The notes under the pieces were generated by a model. That model searched no databases. It was not told the origin of the DNA and was given only the letters and a program-made list of their open reading frames with translations. The position numbers and the translations under genes are program-made. Positions 1-9,400 of a DNA stretch of 52,622 bases are shown here, piece by piece. The DNA is from Chara braunii (lineage: Eukaryota > Streptophyta > Charophyceae > Charales > Characeae). The stretch covers positions 373,199 to 425,820 of the forward strand of contig BFEA01000393.1 in NCBI GenBank assembly GCA_003427395.1, written 5' to 3'. How positions within the stretch are numbered: the stretch's first letter is position 1; each line of letters opens with the position of its first letter.

Positions 1-769
1 TTATTATTATTATTATTACTAGATTGTTGATCTTGAGTGAGGAATGCCTAGTAAGCGTGAGCCATCGGCTCTCGCTGATTACGTCCCTGCCCTTTGTTTG
101 CNTCGTCCGCCNCTTCTATAGATTGAGTGGTCCAGTGAAGTGTCTGGATCAGGGTGATTTAGATCTTTGTCGCTGGGGATANTGTNAGAAGTCCGTTGAA
201 CCTTATCATTTAGAGGAAGGAGAAGTAGAAACGAGGTTTCTGTAAGCAAACCAGCGGAGGGAATCAGTTACACGTGAAACGACCGGTCTTCGGGGTGTGG
301 GACGCTGGCTCTTCCCCCCCCCCTTCTGCCCATCCTGCGAATGCATCGTGTCGGGAAGATAGTTAGTATGCATTAGTTTGGTATTGCTTACCTTTTCNTT
401 TATTCATTATTTTTGTACTGTTACTGGTCATTCTTATTCTCATCGGAAAAAGGGTAAAAATGACGAGTGAGAGCAAAGAAAGGGGAAAAGTAAGGAGGGA
501 AAAAGAAGAAGAAGGAAAAAAAACTGGTTTGAGAGAAGAAAACGAGGGAGGGGGACATTGCGGTCATGACACTTACCTAGCAAGAGCGTGGTGGCAACAA
601 GCAGCGATCCAACAAGGTCGGTGGTCATCTTTAGTACAGTATGAACATAGGCCCAACAGGGAGCCAGATGTGATCAGACTGGGGGAGTCTGCTCTGACTC
701 CTTTATGAGGGTCAAACAATCATGGCATGTGTGAGCGAGAGTATTAGTAAGAGAGAAAAGGCAGGCAGA

Positions 770-1560
770 CAATCACACAAGCCACAGTGACCCGCACATA
801 CACATGCCGATACTACGACAAGTCATGCATACACAGAGGAACACGTGCAAGGCCATATAGAAACACACATACGCGGTGACTCACGGACACACAATACGCG
901 CAGAAAGTGACAAACTACAAGGGTGGCGACGCACTGACAGAACAGGCAGNAACCGACAAGACAGGNGAAGACCAAAAGANAGACAAAGACNGATGGAAAN
1001 GGGCACAGANAAAACGNANATGCGTAAACCAGCAGACAGGCAGAGACGAACACGCAGTGGTGCANAGACAGACAAACAAACACAACGACACACACAAAGA
1101 GACACTGTCACACAGTGCACAATGAGGCATATACGGTCACAGAATACATAGTGACAAACACACANNGAAACACACAGAGATAGAGGCAGACAATNCACTG
1201 TGACACACACACATAGACNNNGTGANACTTATGCAGACACAATGATACACATACATAGATNCTCATGTANACTGTGTCANACNGATATATGATGGTATAG
1301 ACACANTGCCNCGAAACACACAGNNGCACCNTGTCGCACANGTGTACACTCACGGTGACGCATACACGGGCAGCCTGACAGGCGAACAGACAAACAGATC
1401 AACACAGACTGATAAACAAACAGACACACAGTCGAGTACACGGACGGACATTTACGCGGACAGATATACAGTCGAGAAGTACACAGTCTGACATACAGTC
1501 AGACACGGTCTGGTACGGAGGCAAACACCATCAGGTATCCAGTCTGACACACGGTCAGAC
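770..1560. repeat. Cryptically simple CACA/GACA/CAGA-rich tract (copy A)
   Basis: About 800 bp dominated by short motifs such as CACACA, GACAGAC, CAGTCTGACA and GGTCAGACAC without a fixed period. It contains many ambiguous bases, as expected for a hard-to-assemble low-complexity region. Open frames on both strands are by-products of the composition. The matching stretch in copy B is about 16047-16825. Confidence 0.8.
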
Positions 1561-1716
1561 ACAGTCGGAAGCAGTCAGATGACGACGCACGGAAGTAACA
1601 AGACATACACAAAAAGACAGTCGAAGCCTGAAGAATACACGGATTGAGTTACAGGCTATGGGTATGGGGATAACAGGCATCCGTAGTCGGGGTTGTCTGC
1701 CTGAAACTGGATAAGA

Positions 1717-2130
1717 CGTGCATAGTCCTTGGGTGCACGTGGCGTCCGTAAGGCAGGAGGATCGAGGTTGTAAGTGAGACGAGAGACACACCTGGTGCCT
1801 GAGGCAATCGACATTGGCCAAGATCTGCCCGTACTTCGGGGAGATGCTGACGTCACCAGCAGCATTGTAGATAGTCTAGATAGGATCTGTCATTCGCAAT
1901 CTGCTCGCTGGGCACCGGGTAGGTTGTCGACATTGGTTCTTTGCTGAAGAGACTACTTCAACATGGAGCAGTATGCCTTATGAGTTTTTTGTTGAATTCT
2001 TAGTTGACGAACCTCGTGATGCAATCTTGCCTTCTGCTACGGGGTCAAGACTGTCTATTTCCATATGTATGATGCTGCTGATTTCCGATGTCCCCTACCG
2101 TTTGATTCTTTTCACGAGTTCGGATATTAT
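1717..2130. repeat. Sub-repeat shared with a diverged third copy at 13918-14312
   Basis: Phrases such as GTACTTCGGG, ATGCTGACGTCA, TTGGTTCTTTGCTGA and CTCGTGATGCAATCTTGC recur in the same order at 13918-14312 with many substitutions. Both stretches run directly into a long (ATT)n tract. The matching block in copy B is 16982-17395. This points to an older repeat family, with the (ATT)n tract as its tail or expansion point, nested in the long repeat. Confidence 0.75.
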
Positions 2131-2225
2131 TATTATTATTATTATTATTATCATTATTGTTATTATTATTATTACTATTATTGTTATTATTATTATTATA
2201 TTATTATTATAATTATTATTATTAC

Positions 2226-2263
<38 letters not shown>
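2127..2263. repeat. (ATT)n microsatellite with interruptions
   Basis: About 135 bp of TTA/ATT units with scattered single-base changes. It is copied at 17392-17528. It yields poly-Ile, poly-Tyr and poly-Asn frames that are not genes. Confidence 0.9.
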
Positions 2264-2265
<2 letters not shown>

Positions 2266-2927
2266 TGTGTTCATAATTACAAACCGACTCGCCTTCGTTC
2301 TCACTTCACATGCATATGAACAGGCGGGCATATAGACGCAGTCGCACAGGTAACGCTTCCGCATGGCTTCATCGGGGGTGAATAAATGACTGGACACAGC
2401 CTCTCGATTTATACTTCTGATCTGCCTCCTTTCCTTCAGGCTGGGAGTATGCATAGTCTCATACGGTACCTTGTCGAACTGGACTTTGATGAGATCGGAA
2501 CTGGGACCCGCAGACTCAGCATGACAGATTACACGTCTGCCCGTCTTCTTTTGTTCTGCTGCAAGTGACGATTGACAGGTTACTTCCGGATCTTCCGAAA
2601 GTCTGTGCACTTGGCCTTCGATACTGTAGCAGCGACGATCTTGATATCCCAGGGGCTGTAACAACTACGAATCTCAGGAACTGTTGGGACCTTCCGACAA
2701 CAGACCTACTACAACCTACGGGCACTCGACAGCAAGAAGTGACCCCAGATATTGTGATAATATGACCTGCAGTGGGCATTGACTCATTACTTCATTGTAT
2801 TGCTCTATTTGGGTGATTACTCAATACATTTGTATTCTATACTCAAGCACGATTAACTCAGATATCCATTGATTTCGCAAACTTGGTTCTCTATATGTCG
2901 TTTACAATCACATTGAATTTCCTTATA

Positions 2928-3006
2928 TTTATTATTTTTATTATTATTATTATTTATTATTTTATTTTATTATTATTTTATTATTATTATTATTATCATT
3001 ATTATT
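2928..3006. repeat. Interrupted (ATT)n / ATTTT tract
   Basis: AT-only simple repeat, copied at 18193-18271. It separates the upstream sub-repeat from the inverted-repeat region that starts near 3060. Confidence 0.85.
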
Positions 3007-3060
3007 AAGTATTTATGAAATAAAGCATCTTGGGCCAGGGAAGGAGAGAAAAAGCAAGAC

Positions 3061-3130
3061 AGTGGAGAGGAAGAAGGACATCGTCACCGTGATGATGGTG
3101 TCTACCTCCATTATCCTTCTTCCCTCTCCC
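3061..3130. repeat. Hairpin-forming inverted repeat, unit 1
   Basis: The arm GGAGAGGAAGAAGGA (3064-3078) pairs with TCCTTCTTCCCTCTCC (3114-3129) with one bulge. Inside, CATCGTCAC pairs with GTGATGATG (3079-3097). A paralogous hairpin lies at about 3270-3340. The copy B equivalent is 18326-18395. Confidence 0.8.
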
Positions 3131-3227
3131 TTGATCTGAGTTGCCTCTTCTTCTTTTCTTCACATTTATTCAAGGTTATTGTTGGTTGTCATATTCATAC
3201 GCATCATCTTGCGACTCGTTGGTTGAT

Positions 3228-3368
3228 GTCAGAAGAAGTGAGGGAAGATCATATGTGAAGAGATGCAGGGTAATGGAGAGGAGAGCGACATTGTCACCGT
3301 GTGATAAGTGTCTGCCTCCTCCATCCTTCTCCGCTCTCCCATGGTCGAATCCCCTCACTTCCTTCACA
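3228..3368. repeat. Nested inverted repeat, unit 2
   Basis: The outer arms are GTCAGAAGAAGTGAGGG (from 3229) and CCCCTCACTTCCTTCAC (to 3367). The inner arms are GGAGAGGAGAGCG and CTTCTCCGCTCTCC, with GACATTGTCAC opposite GTGATAAGTGTC at the tip. The inner part is homologous to the hairpin at 3061-3130 but with different bases in both arms. Confidence 0.75.
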
Positions 3369-3455
3369 AAGCTATCCAAAATAGTATAATATCTTTGAAT
3401 GAAAAAACTACTCTGTAACAGACGAATGTTCAGGCGGTCCGATAAAAACAGGACG

Positions 3456-3477
3456 ACTCCGGGAGCTCTGCCGGAGT
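3456..3477. repeat. Perfect 7-bp stem hairpin
   Basis: ACTCCGG (3456-3462) and CCGGAGT (3471-3477) flank an 8-nt loop. It is repeated in copy B at 18721-18742. Confidence 0.75.
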
Positions 3478-4204
3478 TCAGGAGGAACTTTGGAGGCAAG
3501 GAACCTTAAGGTACGCACGCTTCATTTTTTTCCCATATACCCTTAAAGGCTAATCCCTTCTATTGTCTGCTTGTATAATTGTGTGATATACTGTTTATAC
3601 CTTTTCCTTCAAGACCAAAGTATCAAAAGTGAAAATATTATATACTTGAATTGAGAATCTGTCTGAAGTGAGGAAAAGGAACATAGGAAAGAACCGAAAG
3701 GAACCTAGCCTGCTTGGTCTTGAGAAAACAAAGGCAGTATGGTGGAGGCCTCCATTGGGGTCGTCACGCTGCATGCATGGAATGACTAGAAGGGTACTCG
3801 CGGTGCGAACTACCCAACAATCCACCTAACTAATTAACTTTTGACATGCATACATTGATAACACGAAGATGCCGTGTGTCTTCTCTGTTGACTCACCATC
3901 TAAATCCAAGACTAATCCGGTACTCCCGTGGAGTACATGTCTTTAAGTGATTAATCAAAGCATGACTAATCCGGTACTCCCGTGGGGTACACGTTTTCAA
4001 ATAACTAAAAAAAGCAGAGGTAATAGGAGGCTCTCGTGAGATTCTCCTATCACTGATCTGACTGGACTTAGGAGGGGAAATAAGTACTCCCGGGTGAGTA
4101 CACGAACTCCTGAGCTTAGGACGATCTGTGTTGCCTTCCGTGTAAGTCAACATGCCTTTGCCTAACTTAATAAATGGACTCCCAGGGCAACTATAAATAA
4201 TATT

Positions 4205-4279
4205 GATCCCCTATGTATCAGACATATATTAGATGGCTCCCGGGAGGGTCATCTTAATACTTTGTTTGATTTGGGGATC
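4205..4279. repeat. 75-nt long hairpin, unit 1 of 4 (copy A)
   Basis: The outer arm GATCCCC (4205) pairs with GGGGATC (to 4279). The stem continues inward through ATCAGACA/TGTTTGAT and AGATG/CATCT to the palindromic tip CTCCCGGGAG. The copy B unit is 19470-19544. Confidence 0.85.
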
Positions 4280-4305
4280 AATTAACAACTAACAAATAAT
4301 CTCCT

Positions 4306-4380
4306 AATCCCCTTTACATCAAACAGATATTAGATGGTTCTCGGGAGGGTCATCTTAATACTCTGTTTGATCTAGGGGTC
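4306..4380. repeat. 75-nt long hairpin, unit 2 of 4 (copy A)
   Basis: ATCAAACAGATATTAGATG pairs with CATCTTAATACTCTGTTTGA with small mismatches, closed outside by CCCC/GGGG. The tip is TTCTCGGGAGGG. The copy B unit is 19571-19645. Confidence 0.85.
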
Positions 4381-4397
4381 AACTAACAAAAAATCTT

Positions 4398-4472
4398 CAT
4401 CCCCTATACATCGAACAAATATTAGGTGACTCTCATGAGAGTCATCTTGATATTCCGTTTGATCTGGGGATC
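4398..4472. repeat. 75-nt long hairpin, unit 3 of 4 (copy A)
   Basis: Its apical part GTGACTCTCATGAGAGTCAT is almost a perfect palindrome. The outer arms are CATCCCC and GGGGATC. The tip is CTCTCATGAGAG rather than CTCCCGGGAG, so both sides changed together. The copy B unit is 19663-19737. Confidence 0.85.
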
Positions 4473-4494
4473 AATTGACAATTACAAACGATTT

Positions 4495-4569
4495 GGTTCC
4501 CTACACATCGAACAGATATTAGGTGGCTCCCGGGAGGGTTATCTTAGTACTTTGTTTGATCTAGGAATC
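4495..4569. repeat. 75-nt long hairpin, unit 4 of 4 (copy A)
   Basis: The outer arms are GGTTCCCT and CTAGGAATC; they differ from the CCCC/GGGG arms of units 1-3 but still pair. The tip is CTCCCGGGAG. The unit starts are spaced 101, 92 and 97 bp. The copy B unit is 19760-19834. Confidence 0.8.
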
Positions 4570-4659
4570 AACTAATAGGAANAGANTTNAGTAAACCCTA
4601 CTACTTGTTCAGGTATGACTAATGGGTGNTATGAGTAGAAGTTAACGATCTATCTACTG

Positions 4660-4731
4660 TTAAGCCAGAGAATGGGAGGCTCCCGTGGGGTCATCCCGTT
4701 ATTTCTCTGACTTCACNTTAACAAGCCTAAT
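4660..4731. repeat. Long hairpin with divergent arms
   Basis: AGCCAGAGAATGGGAGG pairs with CATCCCGTTATTTCTCTGACT around the tip CTCCCGTGGGG, with TTAA at both ends. It has the same tip style as the 75-nt units but unrelated arms. Confidence 0.75.
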
Positions 4732-4870
4732 AAGATACTCCAACTAGAGGGGGATCTGATGTTTGTCTGAATCCGCTAACATAATCCCAGCTCGTCTGAC
4801 TCTAAGTAANAAGTAGGGTGNCTCCCNTAGAGTCATCCTATTACACTTTTGAGGAAAAGACTGAGCTNTG

Positions 4871-4924
4871 AATCAAGNAGTAATAGGAGGCTTNCGTGAA
4901 GACCGCCTGTTACTTACTTTGATT
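4871..4924. repeat. Long hairpin with divergent arms
   Basis: AATCAAGNAGTAATAGGAGG pairs with CCGCCTGTTACTTACTTTGA through small mismatches. Two ambiguous bases lie in the unit, and its copy B counterpart has them at the same positions. Confidence 0.7.
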
Positions 4925-5760
4925 TGGAATTGACACTTGGATCCGGAGTGTTTTTGGGTCAAGTGTTGAGACAGCTCAACATAGGTCTCCTAACAGTCTG
5001 CTTAACTAATAAAANGATACTCCCGGATGAGTTATCCGATAATTTATTCTAGATGGCATGAACTGTTTTGATTGGGGGCTGACTGAGTGCTCCCGTGAGG
5101 CGACTNGACTACTCTTCTGACTAACAAAATGTTTGAAATTGATAAAGTTGTGGAAGATTCCCAAGTGAGTCAACCCACTACTTGCATATGTCAGGACAAG
5201 AAGAAGAAAAAGGGAAAAAGGGAGTGCTCCATCGGGAGCGACCCCNAAGGTCCTTTAGGAAGAAACGTGAAAGAAAGCGAATACCGTACGGAGAAGGATT
5301 AGACAAGAAGAGGTTCCGAGTAACCTCAGTTTATTGATAGGCTCCTAAGGGAGAAACCACCGAACGGCATGAGCAGATCTCTGCTAAACTACCGCATAAA
5401 GCACCAAAGAGTGCGCTTATCCGCAAGAGTGGAACTGCAAGTACTGAGAGTAAGGGGAAACATGAGTTCCCCTGGGACAACTAAGACATAGGCAGGGAAA
5501 CTCCTTGAAATAAAAGAAGGAGGAGTGACAGACGACTCAGGGGTAGATAGAAGCTAGGGGTTAGACTTTGGGATGTTGATCCCAAAGCTCACAAACCAGA
5601 ACTGAGGGCTTGACCCTTAGATATCATTATGTGAGAATCAATTAAGGGGATGTTGAATCATTGTTAACCTGTGTGTGTGCAGGTCTTTGCATTGGTCTAC
5701 TGCAATTGAAGGAGAAGTCCTACATAAATGACTCAATTTTCTGTTATCGCTCGATAACAG

Positions 5761-6418
5761 GTCGGTCGTTGCCGATTCAACTTTTCTGCCTTGACTTGAT
5801 ACCTACACCTAAAATCAAACCTTGTGGTCAGTAAAACTGTCACCTGTGGTCATCGCCTAAATGGTCCTGGTCACTCTCAAGGGTCCTTTGAATAAATGTG
5901 AGGGGTTTGGGCTTGCATCTCAGGAAAGATAGAGCTGTCATGCATGGTTTGGGGAGTGAGGGACAATGTCAGTGGTTGATGGTTGACGTCGTTAGTGCAT
6001 GGCATGTGAACTGTCTTTGCATTATGTTGTGCAGGTCTGTTTTGTGCATGATTTAGGTTGGACTGGAATTGACATCGTGAAGAGTTTAGACACTCAACAC
6101 TTGTGAAAGTGGGAAGGGTTCTCAGCGGTAATACCTCAATATTCATAATAAAGTCTTATATATTATTCTGATGATTTAGTCATACGTTGAGTAGAGTAGG
6201 ATATTCTTTGGTAGCGACGAGGTTGTTTTAATATTTTGAACACATTGGTCAGAAGGAGAATGTGTCTTTGAAATAGAAGCGGGAATAGACGACCGTCTCA
6301 AAGTTCGACCTGAATATCTGACAGGTCAATCCTAGGCGTCTTACCTCTCGTACCCCATATTATGCTACAGCAATCGAGCAAACGCCATCGGCCGACCTAC
6401 CTCTACTCAGGCATGTAA
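5761..6418. other. Non-coding tail of repeat copy A
   Basis: No gene recognised. This segment and its B counterpart (21024-21681) differ at roughly 4% of positions and contain no ambiguous bases, so here the two copies were evidently resolved separately. Confidence 0.6.
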
Positions 6419-9400
6419 CTCAACACTACTCTAGGTGTCTCATCCCTTCGGCCATGCCACATGGGGCAGGAACTGGAAGGGGAAGAGGCGGCTGACAAGG
6501 AAAGGCAACTGAAAAGCCTATTGACCCGAAGAGAGAAGAGCGAGAGGAAGAAGATGAGAAAGAAGAGAAGTAGGAGAGATTAAGGTTGCGACGACATCAA
6601 GAAGACCTGAGTGAATGAACGCCGTCTCTAGAAAAAATGACTTATTACTATTGTAAGTACGAGCGACGTTACGGCTCTCCGCCACTGCGCTTTGAGCCGC
6701 CTTCTCGTACTTGTATTCTTCTCCCTCTTCTTCTAATGGCACGACGAGTTGACTGTCCTTCCTCAGCCACCTCGACCGGCTCTTCAGTCACCGCCGCATG
6801 TGCCCGACCCTCCCGTAGTGTCTCGGGCTGTGCTAACGGATCGTAGATTATGTATTACCCTGACACTGTTTTTCCTATGTCAGATTGAATTATGCAGGCT
6901 AATCTCATACTTGGTGAACAGATGGATCATTTAAGGGTGTGATCCTACCAACGTAATGCAGAATCAATGTTAGTGATAACTTAATTTTTGTCAGGGTCGT
7001 CAGACAAAGACACCCTCGAGAGAGAGTAGTTTACGATGACTTGTGTACTTTTCTCCTTGTCAATAACAATACCTATAGTGAAAGGGGTAATCGTCTGGGA
7101 AGAGAAAGGGGAGTTGATGATTTGTAGCGCCGCCTCTTTTGGGATGACCAATCTAGATATGTGCGTGACGATCTTTGTAGGATTGTATCCCAGGAAAACA
7201 CAATTTTTTTTTGTTCGTAGTAAAGTACTAATCGATCGGTTAATAGCAAAAGGGGAGGAAACGGTTCTGGTAGAATGCTGACGAGTAAAAAAAAAAATAC
7301 GTCTTGGAATGCAAAGAGAGCTGAACGTAGGTAGTGTCGGTAGAAACCCTCATTCGCTATGGGTTCTTAATAAAAGTCTTGTTTGCGCAAAGAGTCGATA
7401 TAGGGCTGAGTCCATCTTTGAGAGAATTTTAGAGGTTGTTTTCGTTTATACAGGGACAGCCTAAGACTCTTGATCTTGAATACGGTCAGTAAGGCAGTGA
7501 GGAGTTTGGCAATGTTGTTAAATCATCCCATTTATGCTTTACTTTTAGTGGCAAAATTCAGATAAAAGGTTGTCTGTTGGAATTCACCTAGTTCGACACC
7601 ATCGACCTGAACATATTCATTTGAATCTAAGCGCTTAATTTCTTCCGTTTAAGGTCATTCGGTTGAGTTATCTATGTAAATTTATCCATTCGCGCCAGTT
7701 TATTCAAGTCAAGCCTATAAGTCTATATGTCTGATGCATTTTTATTCATGATTACTCGCCTGAGTTACTCATTTAATGCTTTAATCCGTCCTTATGAAGT
7801 TAACTACATATGATTATCCGTTTATGTTTATCCACTATAACCTATATAGTTGGATTGCTCTCCTTACAAAGAATAGAACTGCTACGCAGAATCCACGTTC
7901 GACGCGGGATCGGAGGTGAATGGAGTGACTGACCTCTTGGGAGGAGAGATTCTCTGGAGAGGTAGTCAATGCGTAGAATCTGCTCTCGAGGGAGTTGCAA
8001 TCCTAAGTTATCCTTTCCCTGAAAGATGGCTTGAAGGAGCTATAAATTCGTCTTCAGAAGTAGTAGTGAGACCCACGCCGTAACTATGTTCCTGGTCCAT
8101 AGTGGGGTGTTGTCGCCTAACCCTTTGAGGAGAGGTGACTATATTACTATTAAGAAGGATGAAAGTATTTAAGCCTTGTTAGACCATGGTCTGTGATGGA
8201 GGCGACTACTACCTGCCGCAAGGAAGCAGGGGGTGATGCCCCAGCTATCTTTGTGTCAAGTGGGTTCACCTGCACGAGATGGGATATGGATCCTGAAACG
8301 TGTATGGTGGGGTTGTCTACTAGTGGACAAGGGCCTGCAAGGAACGAATATTGGAATCGGAGGGTGAAGCAATGAGACTTGGTCCTTGAGCGGACCTCGA
8401 GAGTCTAAGGTGTTAACCCTTCTAAGGGATTACACTGCCCCTTGACACAATATACTTCTGTCAAAGCCCAGGGAGTAGAATGTAGTACTCTCATTATTTT
8501 TGCATCTAAAAGTATTTATCATTGGGGAACTTATTGACCACAGCATAACTATTGTCTATCATAATAGTTACCATAAGTTTCTCACTATGAATGCATATGC
8601 CAGTTAAACTTGTCTCTACACTCGTTAATACTATTTTGTTACTCAACTATTAAAATTATTGATTATTGTAATCACTATGGCAGTATGTCCCTACTATAAG
8701 TGACCATTATTATGATAATAACAGCGCAAATGCATTATAACAGCAGTTTATTATCATCTGCTTTTAAATGGTCTTAGACGTTGGGAATGAGCAATGTTAG
8801 TGGAGTATGATTTGACGATTACCTTTCAAGAGGGGTATTGTGAAAAGAAGGGATTCTGGATAATGATGGGAAAGGTTTGCTAGACGTTTGTGAGCAGAAC
8901 CTAGAAATGACTCAAGAAGGTCAGAAAGCCGTATGTTAGGGAAGACCTTGCATAGCCTTGTCTATTGAAAAATGGGATGGGTAAAAGTTGTCCTTGTCAA
9001 GTTTAGTTAGGGAGGATAAATATATCAGTTCCTGGTGAAATACGTCTTTAAATGAGGATATCTTTATTTTTTTGATTGATTTTGGCTTCAACAATGATAA
9101 GGATAGTGCAATGACCCCGTACACCTCGTCATCGTTTTCGGTTACTCTTGGTATCAAGCTGACACTAAGACATGAAAACCTGGTCGCGAGGCGAGTAAGA
9201 TTTTGTTGAGATAGCTGCCGCGAAGTGGAAAAAATGGATAAGTCATAGAAAGGTCAGGAAGGTTGATGAGTTCATACTCCCGTCCTCCCCGTTACAAATC
9301 ATTCTACCCAAATTCCTTGTGAAATAACATTTCAGGGGCCGAGAGAAAGTAGAAATGTCATTGAAGGCTGCTTTGGTAGTACAATGATGAGCGACACTTT

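Larger units (their letters stand above)
3905..5760. repeat. Hairpin array (copy A)
   Basis: At least twenty imperfect inverted repeats follow one another. Many share a tip resembling ACTCCCGTGAGT. Arms differ between units but stay complementary: GTACTCC/GGAGTAC (3920-3936), GTACTCC/GGGGTAC (3974-3990), a GGAG/CTCC stem (4020-4053), GTACTC/GAGTAC (4084-4101), four long hairpins at 4205-4569, a GGGA/TCCC stem (4660-4731), a GGT/ATCC stem (4813-4844), 4871-4924, 5015-5037, 5224-5242, GAGGTT/AACCTC (5310-5327), AGCAGA/TCTGCT (5372-5385), 5392-5424, GGGGAA/TTCCCC (5454-5472), CTTTGGGAT/ATCCCAAAG (5566-5587), 5602-5620 and CTGTTATCG/CGATAACAG (5741-5760). No coding signal is seen. The array might encode structured RNA, a double-stranded RNA source or a hairpin-spreading element. 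Confidence 0.85.
1..6418. repeat. Long direct repeat, copy A (truncated by window start)
   Basis: This block reappears at 15278-21681. The offset is 15277 up to about 1485 and 15265 after that, because A has 12 extra bases near 1487-1498. Most of the first 5.5 kb is identical, including the positions of ambiguous bases (for example n at 102 and 112 against 15379 and 15389). Short stretches differ (about 1480-1740 and 4190-4240), and the last 900 bp differ by roughly 4% by eye. Homology ends at GGCATGTAA, after which the flanks are unrelated. No coding region is credible: open frames here are short and fall in low-complexity or hairpin DNA. It could be a segmental duplication or a large non-coding mobile element; no terminal repeats or target duplication were seen. 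Confidence 0.95.

Noticed and set aside
881-1353. Cys/Val/Leu-rich minus-strand frames
   Set aside because: They are artefacts of the CACA/GACA-rich tract and contain many undetermined residues.
2095-2664. 189-codon minus-strand frame in repeat copy A (and its twin at 17360-17929)
   Set aside because: The C-terminal half is translated (ATT)n and the N-terminal half shows no recognisable domain; it is present twice only because the DNA is duplicated.
3905-5760. CRISPR array
   Set aside because: The units are hairpins with varying arms and no constant direct repeat with unique spacers; the DNA is eukaryotic.
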